Part shown: positions 7,888-16,890 of the stretch, piece after piece
Layout of the letters: each line of letters begins with the position of its first letter
Position numbering within the stretch: position 1 is the stretch's first letter
From: Shewanella sp. 1CM18E
Lineage (GTDB): Bacteria; Pseudomonadota; Gammaproteobacteria; Enterobacterales; Shewanellaceae
Length of the DNA stretch: 64,000 bases
Direction: 5' to 3'
Assembly: GCF_023161665.1 (NCBI RefSeq)
Contig: NZ_JALNTW010000001.1
Location: forward strand, 603,544-667,543
Notes under the pieces: model-generated
What the model saw: only the letters and a program-made list of their open reading frames with translations
The model's database searches: none
What the model was told of the DNA's origin: nothing
Position numbers and translations under genes: made by a program

Positions 7888-9011
7888 AAAATCTAAGCAT
7901 TTTGCTTCTAACTCTATGTTCGTTGAGTGTATGGGCGACTGTTGACAAAACTCAGCTAACAGAGCTCGTAGCAGAACAATCCTTTGTACAAGAACAAAAA
8001 GCGATTAATGATATCGACGCAAGGCTGAATAGGATTGAATATTTTTTGGCGGCTTTGGAAGGACAAACTCAAGCTAACACGCAAAACATTAAAAATATTA
8101 AGCAAAAAATTGACGTGTCAGAGCTCGTTAATGTCAATTTAAATAAGTTAAACCGTCAATATACTGAGCAAGATACTCGCTCACGTGCATTACATAAACA
8201 GTTAGCACAACAAAATGCTTTCCTTGAAGATATGAAATCTACAATTTCAGCACTTAAAGACGAGCTATCACTGGCAGACCAAAAATTAGTTCTTTTTAAT
8301 CAAAAGGTAACTGATGGTGAAACCGCAATGGTTAAGCTAAATAAAGGGCTGTCTCTAAAAATACAAGAAGCCAATTCAACCACCAATGCTATGGTCAACA
8401 AAGTAGCGGATGGAACAACGAGTAAGTTCATATTAGTTGGTATTGGCTTCAGTATTGCCGTATTGGTTATCGGTGGCGTTATTTTTATCTTACGCCGTAG
8501 GATTGATTCAACTGGTGTACGCATGGAGCAAAAAATCCAATCTGCTAAAGCCTCCCTAGAAGAAGAAAGTCTTAGCTTAGATAATAAATTAATTGAAGTG
8601 CTTGAAAAGCAATTACTGTTAGCACAAGAAATAAAGCTCACTAAGGAAACTGCACAAGTTGTAAAAGATACAGAGCCAGAGGAGCCTGATCACTCACTTT
8701 CGCTCAAAGTAGCCGATGAAATTACGCGAATGCAAAAAAATATTTCACAAATGGATCCTAGTGTTAAAGGCATTAAGCCGTTAGTGAAAGGCCTTGAACG
8801 TATCCGCAAAAACTTTATGGCTAACGGCTATGAGATTATTGACTTGTTAAATAAGCCTTACGATGAACGAATGAATATGGATGTAATTAACTATGTTGAT
8901 GATCCTGAACTGGCTGACGATGAGAAAATCATTGTCAAAGTTGTTCGCCCTCAAGTTAACTTTAATGGCATGCTTATTCAGCGCGCTCAAGTCGATGTTG
9001 CAATTAATTAA
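7884..9011 (+). CDS. Membrane-anchored coiled-coil protein of the Hsp70 operon
   Basis: A 375-residue protein with a signal peptide (1-18, MKNLSILLLTLCSLSVWA) and an extracytoplasmic coiled coil (about 20-165, Gln/Lys/Asn-rich). A transmembrane helix follows at about 180-202 (FILVGIGFSIAVLVIGGVIF, then RRR), and a cytoplasmic part includes a second coiled coil (about 210-300) and a small C-terminal domain. The topology would let it sense something outside or anchor the cytoplasmic Hsp70/AAA machinery at the membrane. It overlaps the upstream gene by four bases and lies nine bases before the Hsp70 gene, so co-production is likely. No named family is recognised. Confidence 0.8.
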   Translation: MKNLSILLLTLCSLSVWATVDKTQLTELVAEQSFVQEQKAINDIDARLNRIEYFLAALEGQTQANTQNIKNIKQKIDVSELVNVNLNKLNRQYTEQDTRSRALHKQLAQQNAFLEDMKSTISALKDELSLADQKLVLFNQKVTDGETAMVKLNKGLSLKIQEANSTTNAMVNKVADGTTSKFILVGIGFSIAVLVIGGVIFILRRRIDSTGVRMEQKIQSAKASLEEESLSLDNKLIEVLEKQLLLAQEIKLTKETAQVVKDTEPEEPDHSLSLKVADEITRMQKNISQMDPSVKGIKPLVKGLERIRKNFMANGYEIIDLLNKPYDERMNMDVINYVDDPELADDEKIIVKVVRPQVNFNGMLIQRAQVDVAIN

Positions 9012-9020
9012 GAGATAGAT

Positions 9021-11522
9021 ATGAAACGTTTAAATATAGATTATGGTATTGATTTAGGTACTACTAACTCAGCTCTCGCGCGCATTGATAGTGGTGCTTT
9101 AACAATTATCAAATCCCTTGATGATCAACGTGACACTACACCATCAACAGTAGCTTACAACAAAAAAGGAGCACAACAGGTAGGAGCGTCGTCATCTCAA
9201 GTTTATCGCCAGGAATGCCTTAAAAGTATGAAGCGAGCTATTCCTTTTAATGCTTATATTGAGTTTAAGCGTACCATGGGCACAGATGAACGTTATGAAT
9301 CATCACATAAAGGAGAGAGCTTTTCATCTGAGCAATTATCAGCCGAAGTTTTAAAATACTTAAAAGGCTATGTGTCTGACGAAAAAATTGATGCTGCGGT
9401 AATCACTATACCAGCAGCTTATACCATGAATCAGATTGATGCAGTGCGCCGCGCAGCTGACCTTGCCGGTTTTAAATACATTGAGACGTTGCAGGAGCCT
9501 GTTGCTGCCGCAATGGCTTATGGTGTTGAAGGCAAGGGGAAAGACGGTTTTTGGCTGGTTTTTGACTTTGGTGGCGGCACATTCGACGCTGCCCTCGTAA
9601 AAGTCGAAGATGGTATTGTCAAAGTAATTGACTCATCGGGGGACAATCATTTAGGTGGTAAAGACTTAGACTTTGCAGTAGTAGATAAACTCATTATTCC
9701 TCATATTCAAGAAAATTTTGAAATTGATGAACTATTGTCAGACCCTAATGTCAGTTCAAATTTTCGTGCAGGCTTGAAGTTTTTCGCTGAACAGTTAAAA
9801 AACCAACTCTCTTTTAACGATGAATACGAGCTTTGTATCGATGCGGGTGATATCCGTGACGATGATGACGGCGAGGAGATTGACATCGATTTAACTGTTA
9901 CCCAAGCTACGCTTAGAGCCGTTGTTGAAACAGTGTATCAAAGAGCAATTGATCTGAGTTTAGATTTATTAAAGCGTAATAACTTAAGCGGTGAGCAACT
10001 GGCCTCATTAATTTTGGTAGGTGGCCCAACACTTTCACCAGTTTTGCGAGATATGGTCGGCGAACAAATTTGCGCACCAGATACCAGTGTTGACCCTATG
10101 ACTGTGGTAGCCAGAGGTGCAGCAATTTACGCTTCAACGGTGTCTCTACCCGAAGATATTGTCGATGCTAAACGTGACAGAACTAAAGTTCAATTAGGCG
10201 TTGATTATGAAGCCTCTAGCGTAGAGCTAACTGAGTTTATTACCTTAAAGGTTTTGACTAATAAAACAGAAGGTACAATTCCAGATCAAGTTTATGCCCA
10301 ACTGTCGCGCAATGATGGCGCATGGAAAAGCGATAAAGTTGAGATTGATGCTCGTGGCGAAGTCTGTGATGTAGAACTTGTGGATGGTAAAACAAACAGT
10401 TTTGATATTGCGCTATTTGATGGTGAAGGAAATCAAGTAGAGTGTGAGCCGACCTCTTTTAGTATTATTCAAGGTTCGGTACTTGGCAGCATGCCATTAC
10501 CGCTCCATTTTGGTGTTGAAATTTTAGATATTAGTAATGGTGACTTAGTCTTTTCAGCACTAAAGGGGCTTGAAAAAAATGCGACTCTGCCAGCTACAGG
10601 TATCTGTAAGAGAGAGTTAAAAACACAGAAAGATATTCGCCCAGGCATACAGGCAGACTTTATTAAGATCCCACTTTACCAAGGGGAGCATTACGCTGAG
10701 GGAAGCCGAGCTATCCATAATGAGCACGTGTACGACGTGCTTATTTCTGGCTCTGATTTACCTAAATTACTACCAGCAGGCAGTACCGTTGAGTTAATGG
10801 TTAGTGTTGATCGCAGTCAAAATATTAAAGTAGAGGCATATTTTTCTTATCTTGATTATACATATGAGATAGATCTTCCAACATCTGACGTGCAATCAAT
10901 CTCTACAGACGTGCTAGAGAAAGAGTTTGTAAAAGCCAGTTCAGTGATTAGCGAACTAGATGATTCAGCGAGTTTACATGCCCGTCTTGAAGAAGCTGAG
11001 CGCGAGTTAAATGCAAGCTCCGACTGTGTCGATGCAAAAATGAAAGCTCGTGATGAATTACGCTCAGTGCTTAAAGAAATTGATCGCTTAAATAAAAGCG
11101 AAGCATGGCCAAATATGGAACGTAAGCTTAAACACGAATTTAAACGCCTTGAAGATGCAAATAGCGATTTAGGTAACGAAGATACAACTGAGCACGTTGA
11201 TTCTATTCGCGATGAGTTATCTGATGTGCTTCAGTCACAAGATTTAAAGGCTGGTAAACAGCTTTTACAAACTATTAGCTCATTGTTCTTCCAACTGACT
11301 AAGCTTTACCAGTTTATGGGCTTTATTCGTGACTTTGATAATCACTTCAATGCATATCATTGGACAGATAAAGCTGAAGCTCGAGAACTAGTAAATCAAG
11401 CACTGGAACTAGTCGCTAGGCGCGCTGATGCTGATGAACTAGGCCCACTAGTCTTTAGTCTTTGTGATCTGTTACCAGAAACTGAGCGCTCTGAAATTGA
11501 TGATAGTGTACTTGCAGGATAA
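9021..11522 (+). CDS. Divergent Hsp70-family chaperone, long form
   Basis: This 833-residue Hsp70 relative is about 200 residues longer than DnaK. Nucleotide-binding motifs are intact: phosphate-1 IDLGTTNSA (9-17), connect/phosphate-2 FDFGGGTFD (181-189) and adenosine motif LVGGPTLSP (332-340). EPVAAAMAYG at 159-168 is also typical. After residue 375 the usual DnaK linker is replaced by a diverged beta-rich substrate domain. The C-terminal 220 residues are helical and acidic and lack the DnaK EEVD-like tail. It is a cytoplasmic ATP-dependent chaperone or switch. Partner candidates are the J-like proteins at 515 and 6268 and the AAA+ protein just downstream. Six bases separate it from the next gene. 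Confidence 0.9.
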   Translation: MKRLNIDYGIDLGTTNSALARIDSGALTIIKSLDDQRDTTPSTVAYNKKGAQQVGASSSQVYRQECLKSMKRAIPFNAYIEFKRTMGTDERYESSHKGESFSSEQLSAEVLKYLKGYVSDEKIDAAVITIPAAYTMNQIDAVRRAADLAGFKYIETLQEPVAAAMAYGVEGKGKDGFWLVFDFGGGTFDAALVKVEDGIVKVIDSSGDNHLGGKDLDFAVVDKLIIPHIQENFEIDELLSDPNVSSNFRAGLKFFAEQLKNQLSFNDEYELCIDAGDIRDDDDGEEIDIDLTVTQATLRAVVETVYQRAIDLSLDLLKRNNLSGEQLASLILVGGPTLSPVLRDMVGEQICAPDTSVDPMTVVARGAAIYASTVSLPEDIVDAKRDRTKVQLGVDYEASSVELTEFITLKVLTNKTEGTIPDQVYAQLSRNDGAWKSDKVEIDARGEVCDVELVDGKTNSFDIALFDGEGNQVECEPTSFSIIQGSVLGSMPLPLHFGVEILDISNGDLVFSALKGLEKNATLPATGICKRELKTQKDIRPGIQADFIKIPLYQGEHYAEGSRAIHNEHVYDVLISGSDLPKLLPAGSTVELMVSVDRSQNIKVEAYFSYLDYTYEIDLPTSDVQSISTDVLEKEFVKASSVISELDDSASLHARLEEAERELNASSDCVDAKMKARDELRSVLKEIDRLNKSEAWPNMERKLKHEFKRLEDANSDLGNEDTTEHVDSIRDELSDVLQSQDLKAGKQLLQTISSLFFQLTKLYQFMGFIRDFDNHFNAYHWTDKAEARELVNQALELVARRADADELGPLVFSLCDLLPETERSEIDDSVLAG

Positions 11523-11528
11523 ATCGGA

Positions 11529-13223
11529 ATGAGTAGCGACATCAAGCCGCTGCTAAGTAAAGGCCAACTTCTAGGCGATGCCTACGAAGTTGGTTTTTTA
11601 TTAAATCTAAGCAGATGTGCTCAGACATATCGGGTAAAAAACAAAGCTGGTGAAAGCTTTGTCTTACGTTTATTTAAACCTAATGAAAGTGCTATAGCTA
11701 ATTACTCTGCACAAGCGACATTAATGGAAGCTTCTGATTCTGCATTCCCTCCTAAGCTAATCAGCAAAGGGAAGCACAAGAGCAACGGGCAAAGTTTTCA
11801 TTTTATTATCCAAAAACATATTAGTGGAGAGTCGTTAGACGACCGCATTAATCGGTTATCGAATGTATCTTCCGCAACAGCGAAGCATGTCACTATAGCT
11901 ATTTTAAAAGGGCTTGAATCATTACATTCAGCTAGCCCCGCGATTATTTGTAATAACATTAATAGTAGCTCCATTATTATCGATATGGAATCTACAGAAA
12001 ATAGCTATCACCTAAGTAATTATGATAGAGCTCATGTTGAACAGGCCAATTTCAAAACTGAAATTGACCGCCATGAAATCCCTTACATGGCGACAGAAGC
12101 AATCCTAGGTAAAGGGACTCCGCAGAGCGACTTGTTCAGCGTTGGAGTCATTCTTTATCATTTGCTCTATGGTTCGCCCCCATGGAAAATAATGCTGCCA
12201 GAAGATATGTTTCTGCAGAAAGATATACAAACTATCGTCGCGAAAGCACGTGAAGTTGGTATCAGCGCCCCAGAAATAAACAGTATTTCTGGGAGCAATT
12301 TGTTTGATGTTGTAAATAAATCTCTTGCAGAAGATCCCTCTAAACGTTTCCAAACTGCAAACGAGTTTATTTTAGCACTAGAAGGCAAAGCTACATTTCA
12401 AACTAAAAACCTTAAAGCTTCTAAGCCCGCTAGCACTCCTACAACTTGGGGATTTGCAGCTATTGCAGGAATGGAGGCTTTAAAAGAAACCATTAAAACT
12501 GATGTAATTGATGCACTAAACGAGCGTGAAAAATACCAGCGTTATGGGTTAGATATCCCAAATGGAATGCTACTTTATGGGCCTCCTGGCTGTGGCAAAA
12601 CCTTTTTTGCAGAGCGAATGGCAGAAGAAGTGGGCTTTAGCTTATTTCACCTTAAGCCCTCAGATATTCAAAGTAAATGGGTCAACGCAACCCAAGGGAA
12701 TATCAAGAAGTTATTTGATAATGCTCGAGAAAATGCACCTTCGATTGTGTTTATTGACGAACTGGACGCAATAGTACCTAGACGCGATAACGAAAGTGTT
12801 AATCACATGAATACTAGTGCAGTTAATGAATTTCTCGCTCAGATGAACAACTGTGGTGCCGATGGAGTATTTATTGTGGGGGCAACCAACAAGCCTGAGT
12901 CAATAGACCCTGCAGTATTACGAACTGGACGAATCGATAAAAAGATATATATCCCGCTGCCAGATCATGATAGTCGAAAGAAGCTATTCGAAAAACTTCT
13001 TGGTGGACGACCTTTAAGTACAGATGTGGATATTTCAGAGTTAGCCTCTAGAACAGAAAGCTATGTATCGAGTGATATTAAATTTATTTGTGATGAAGCC
13101 GCCCGTGCAGCCTTAAAGAAAGATCTGAAAATTACACAGGATGACTTGATAAAGTCCATTAATAACAATACACCGTCAATCTCTCTCTCTGAACTAGCTA
13201 CATATTCAAGCTCAATTAACTAA
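11529..13223 (+). CDS. Pseudokinase-AAA+ ATPase fusion
   Basis: A 564-residue two-domain protein. Residues about 15-285 have the layout of a bacterial Ser/Thr kinase, but catalytic sites are lost. The VAIK lysine is Arg47 (VLRLF), the HRD loop reads IICNNINSSSI (139-149) and DFG reads SNYD (163-166). The C-lobe motif MATEAI and SDLFSVGVILYHLLYG remain. Residues about 305-564 form a classical AAA+ module with Walker A GPPGCGKT (351-358), Walker B VFIDELDA (407-414), sensor-1 GATNKP (451-456) and an LRTGRID arginine finger (464-470), resembling FtsH/Cdc48-type domains. The pseudokinase could dock substrates or partners and the AAA ring remodel them, like ClpB beside DnaK. Confidence 0.9.
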   Translation: MSSDIKPLLSKGQLLGDAYEVGFLLNLSRCAQTYRVKNKAGESFVLRLFKPNESAIANYSAQATLMEASDSAFPPKLISKGKHKSNGQSFHFIIQKHISGESLDDRINRLSNVSSATAKHVTIAILKGLESLHSASPAIICNNINSSSIIIDMESTENSYHLSNYDRAHVEQANFKTEIDRHEIPYMATEAILGKGTPQSDLFSVGVILYHLLYGSPPWKIMLPEDMFLQKDIQTIVAKAREVGISAPEINSISGSNLFDVVNKSLAEDPSKRFQTANEFILALEGKATFQTKNLKASKPASTPTTWGFAAIAGMEALKETIKTDVIDALNEREKYQRYGLDIPNGMLLYGPPGCGKTFFAERMAEEVGFSLFHLKPSDIQSKWVNATQGNIKKLFDNARENAPSIVFIDELDAIVPRRDNESVNHMNTSAVNEFLAQMNNCGADGVFIVGATNKPESIDPAVLRTGRIDKKIYIPLPDHDSRKKLFEKLLGGRPLSTDVDISELASRTESYVSSDIKFICDEAARAALKKDLKITQDDLIKSINNNTPSISLSELATYSSSIN

Positions 13224-13256
13224 ACATTTATTTTGCAATAATTTAAACGGATCAAA

Positions 13257-13613
13257 ATGATAAATAAATCAATTTTTTTATCGGCGGCTACCGCAGCATT
13301 AATCACTTTCATAATTCCTGCAGCAGCACAAACATATAAAGTACCACCGACATCGTCATCTTATGGTAGCGTGCCTGTTATATCAGACCTAAAAATGGAG
13401 GAATGTGTAAAACTGTATAACGAAGCGGAATGGCTTTATAAAAAGCTCAACTCCATGTATGTTGATCAATATAGCTCAGCATCTGTTGATGAGTACAATA
13501 CTCAAGTTAACCGACATTCTAAAATGATTAATCGGTTTAATTCTGAGTGCGCAGGTAAACAATCTCAGTCAGCTTACGAGGCTGCTCAGCGACTTAACAA
13601 CCAGCAACGATAA
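13257..13613 (+). CDS. Small exported protein, last gene of the Hsp70 operon
   Basis: A 118-residue protein beginning with a clear signal peptide (about 1-24, MINKSIFLSAATAALITFII, then AAAQ). The mature part is mostly helical and hydrophilic, with two cysteines (in KMEECVKLY and NSECAG) that could form a disulphide in the periplasm. It starts 33 bases after the AAA+ gene on the same strand and is followed by a hairpin, so it closes the operon. No family is recognised. It may be the periplasmic ligand of the membrane coiled-coil protein, but that is conjecture. Confidence 0.7.
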   Translation: MINKSIFLSAATAALITFIIPAAAQTYKVPPTSSSYGSVPVISDLKMEECVKLYNEAEWLYKKLNSMYVDQYSSASVDEYNTQVNRHSKMINRFNSECAGKQSQSAYEAAQRLNNQQR

Positions 13614-13627
13614 GTTTAAAACTACCT

Positions 13628-13659
13628 ATATTGTTGTAGCCATAAAGCTACAACAATAT
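13628..13659. terminator. Perfect 13-bp hairpin between convergent genes
   Basis: ATATTGTTGTAGC (13628-13640) pairs with 13647-13659 around the loop CATAAA, 14 bases after the operon's last stop. There is no T-tract, so it is probably a stabilising or Rho-assisted 3' end rather than a textbook intrinsic terminator. Confidence 0.5.
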
Positions 13660-13809
13660 GGCCAACCAATAAAAACACTCCAATTCAATAACTTAACCAT
13701 GAACGCATCCAACGATTAAAAATAACAACTCAAGTCAAAACTACCAGATACAGACTAAGAATACCCTTTCACTAATTATTCAACGCCTCACAAAAGTCCT
13801 TTAACAGGG

Positions 13810-16662
13810 TTAATTTTCTGTATTTTTGCATTGATCGTCTTTTATACCGTAACCACTGCACCCCCAGAACTGACCAAATTTACCGCTCCTTAGTTTCATC
13901 GGCCGGCCGCAGCGACTGCAAATTTTGATTGATTCACCGCAGTTGCTATTGTTACAAATGCTAGCAGAACGCGTATCAATTGAAGGCGCTTTGCATTTAA
14001 GGCAAACTCTAGCCTTTCCAACCTGGCAACCAAGTCCTGTGCTACAGGAGTAAAACTCGCCAAATTGCCCCTTTATCAATCTAAGATACCCCCCTTCACA
14101 ATTAGGGCACTTAAAAATCTTACGATATTTTTCCTGGAAAGTTTTCGAAGCAATATTGAGCTCATACTTGGGAGCCAAGAGTTCTGCTACAAACTCTGAT
14201 GGCGCAGTCGGGTTAGCAATAATGTAAGACTTTCTCTTAGCTCGAGTAAGTCCAACATACATCAAACGCCGCTCTTCTGAGTGAGGGAAGCTATCAAGGG
14301 AAGGCAACAAAGACTCTACAATAGCTTCATCCCTATTTTCATTCGGAAAGCCACTACGCCCTTGGAAAAATCCAATTAGAATACAATAATCGGCCTCAAG
14401 ACCTTTAGATTTATGAAAGCTCCAAAACTGTATATTCTCTTTAAGTTTACTTTTCCTAAGTACAGACTGTGCCTCAGTCAGTAAATAGTTATAACGAGCG
14501 ATAATTGCAATTTCCCCAAAGGGATCATTAGCCCTAATTTTCTTAACTATTTCTTCAATGCGTTCATTAAGTCCATTATCTCTTCCTCCTTTATCATCAA
14601 GTAAATAGACCTGGGAATCTGCAACTTTTGTGTGAGTATCAATATGCTTCTTATACTGTTCAGGGTTCTCCATGATGAACTGTCCAGCAGTATTAGCGAT
14701 ACTGTTGTTATACCTGAACGTTTTTTGGAGTTTTGTCGACGAATATTGCCCAACCATTTCACCAAAACGCGTTGTTAATTCTAACTTCCCCCCAGAAAAA
14801 CGATAAATAGACTGCCAGTCATCACCTACGACTGTTAACGAAGGAGTCGGACCATTTAGAATTATTGACTCAATAAACTCCATTCGAGCTGCAGAGATAT
14901 CCTGGAATTCATCAACAAGCACATACTTCCATTCAGGAACAATTTCTTTATCATTGACAACCTGTATTGCCCTAATGATCATATCGTCGAAGTCAATCGC
15001 ATTTTGATGTTGAAGTTCCTCAACATACCCCTGATGAAGCGCATCCAGCAAGCCTGCATATTTAACAGATTGGTGTACCTTTGAGTTTTCAAATCTTTCG
15101 AGGATCTGGTTCTTTGAGAGCCGTTCAATCCTTATCGCCTGAAGTGCTTTTTTCATCAAGTCACTCCATGTTGATAATTGTTTTTGCTGGTTTAACTTTT
15201 CAAAAACTTCACTAGGGTGCAATGGATTACAGCGCACACCATGCTCAGCCAATTTATCTTTCAGACCAGTTAGTAACGTGTTTTCTTTCCACTCGTAATG
15301 ATAAGTTTCGATCATTGTTGTACCGCATTCAAGGTGCAAAGCACGCTTAGAATGCATTGACTCATTGTACTTTTTGGCGTCAATGTCTTGTCTCGTATTC
15401 CCCTGACGATCTACACCAAAATGCTCTAAATAAATATCAGCATCTTCGATAAAAAAGTCTGGTTTGTAATCAAAACCAGGCTCAATTCTACGCTTACTTA
15501 CAAACGGAGCCTCGTACTTATATTTGATTTGGTTCAAATATAAAAAGTTGGCTATTAACAGTTCTTGATAGCCTCTAACGCGTTCGTTGTTTAGCGTTCT
15601 AAATTCGTTATCCCTAACATAACATTCGTATTCAGCCTTTGTTTTAAAAGAGAATGGATCTAACGGTGGAGTGCTTAATTCAATAAGATCGAATACTCTT
15701 GATGGATCTGCTGCGATGTAGCTATAAATCCACTCCGTCACCCATTGCTTAAGCCTGAAGTCATCTTCAGTAAAAATACTCATGTGTGTTGGAACACCAG
15801 CATCGCGAAGAAATTTTCTTCCTAAGGCATGAAATGTTGAAATTTGAGGAGATGATTCAAGCCCTATGTTTCCTTTTGCAGCTTTCTCTGCAAGTCGCTC
15901 CTTTAATTCTTCAGCTGCAGCCTTGTTATATGCCAGAACTAATATCTCCGATGGCTTTGCTAACCCTCTATCAATAATATCTAAAGCTTTTGCCACCATT
16001 ACCGATGTTTTCCCCGTCCCAGCAGCAGCTAATACCATATTACGATCATTAGAACGCAAGACGCCTAATCGCTGCTCTAGAGTCAAAGGATTTGATTCAA
16101 CACAGTCGAAGAACTCTTTTCGCTTTCCTAACTGATATTCCTCATGGAAGGTTCTAAGGCTTTCAGCTTTAACAGGGTGAAACTCGACAATTTCTTTAAC
16201 TTTTTTTATTGTATCTGCACACAGATACTCTTCCCAAAGTTCAGCTTGTGGAGTGTAAGCGGTGTGTATCCAACAACATAAAGTAGCGACCTGATCTATA
16301 CGACTATCCCTAGGGTACTCTTTCAGAACAACTAAGTTGAACTCACTAAATGCTTGAGCTAAATCTTTCTCTATTCGCTCTGCAATCTCACTATTTAATA
16401 ATTTCAAAAATACATCTGATGTTGAGCTTTTCAAGAACCTAAACTTCGACGCTTTCTCTTTGGTATTTAAGGTGATCTCTCCACCAAAAAATGATTCTCT
16501 ATAGCTTGCAAAAGCATTGATACCTGCTAGCGAGCAGGCAGATACAACTTTGCCTTTAGCTTCGTATACTAAGGAAGCATTATCTAAAGAAATATTAGAG
16601 TAACCGAGTATTCTCCCCAATAGATTAAAGTGGAGTTTGGGTGCGTGTAAGACTTCGTTCAT
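13810..16662 (-). CDS. UvrD/Rep-family helicase (helicase IV-like) with zinc-finger C-terminus
   Basis: A 950-residue superfamily 1 helicase. The N-terminal 190 residues resemble the helicase IV accessory region. Walker A is AAAGTGKTS (212-220), motif II is VDEFQD, and a C-terminal UvrD motif (MYVGLTRAK) is present. An insertion at about 385-440 contains YKPDFFIED and IYLEHFG, recalling a PD-(D/E)XK nuclease-like core. The last 100 residues carry topoisomerase-type C4 zinc fingers (CPNCEGGYLRL, CSRCGRPMKLR with FGQFWGCSGY). Likely role: ATP-dependent DNA unwinding in repair or defence. E. coli HelD is 684 residues, so this is a longer relative. It is transcribed towards the Hsp70 operon and ends convergently with it. 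Confidence 0.88.
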   Translation of the reverse strand: MNEVLHAPKLHFNLLGRILGYSNISLDNASLVYEAKGKVVSACSLAGINAFASYRESFFGGEITLNTKEKASKFRFLKSSTSDVFLKLLNSEIAERIEKDLAQAFSEFNLVVLKEYPRDSRIDQVATLCCWIHTAYTPQAELWEEYLCADTIKKVKEIVEFHPVKAESLRTFHEEYQLGKRKEFFDCVESNPLTLEQRLGVLRSNDRNMVLAAAGTGKTSVMVAKALDIIDRGLAKPSEILVLAYNKAAAEELKERLAEKAAKGNIGLESSPQISTFHALGRKFLRDAGVPTHMSIFTEDDFRLKQWVTEWIYSYIAADPSRVFDLIELSTPPLDPFSFKTKAEYECYVRDNEFRTLNNERVRGYQELLIANFLYLNQIKYKYEAPFVSKRRIEPGFDYKPDFFIEDADIYLEHFGVDRQGNTRQDIDAKKYNESMHSKRALHLECGTTMIETYHYEWKENTLLTGLKDKLAEHGVRCNPLHPSEVFEKLNQQKQLSTWSDLMKKALQAIRIERLSKNQILERFENSKVHQSVKYAGLLDALHQGYVEELQHQNAIDFDDMIIRAIQVVNDKEIVPEWKYVLVDEFQDISAARMEFIESIILNGPTPSLTVVGDDWQSIYRFSGGKLELTTRFGEMVGQYSSTKLQKTFRYNNSIANTAGQFIMENPEQYKKHIDTHTKVADSQVYLLDDKGGRDNGLNERIEEIVKKIRANDPFGEIAIIARYNYLLTEAQSVLRKSKLKENIQFWSFHKSKGLEADYCILIGFFQGRSGFPNENRDEAIVESLLPSLDSFPHSEERRLMYVGLTRAKRKSYIIANPTAPSEFVAELLAPKYELNIASKTFQEKYRKIFKCPNCEGGYLRLIKGQFGEFYSCSTGLGCQVGKARVCLKCKAPSIDTRSASICNNSNCGESIKICSRCGRPMKLRSGKFGQFWGCSGYGIKDDQCKNTEN

Positions 16663-16890
16663 GTTAAGTTCTAGGAGTAAAAAAACTCGTGGATTTTATG
16701 CCTAATTTTATTTTTCAGCTAGAAGAAAATCATCACAAACATAATCAATTACAAAACCAGGACTAGTCCCAACTGCACCACATTAGTAGAGTAAAGTACT
16801 TGGTAAGTTTCTAGATTCAAGCCTTATCTAATAACAACCATGTTCTTTTAGCTTGCTCAATAAATAGATATTTTTATCTAGGTAATTTTA

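Noticed and set aside
8300..8641. 113-codon ORF opposite the membrane coiled-coil gene
   Set aside because: Antisense shadow; the plus-strand gene has signal peptide, membrane helix and operon overlaps.
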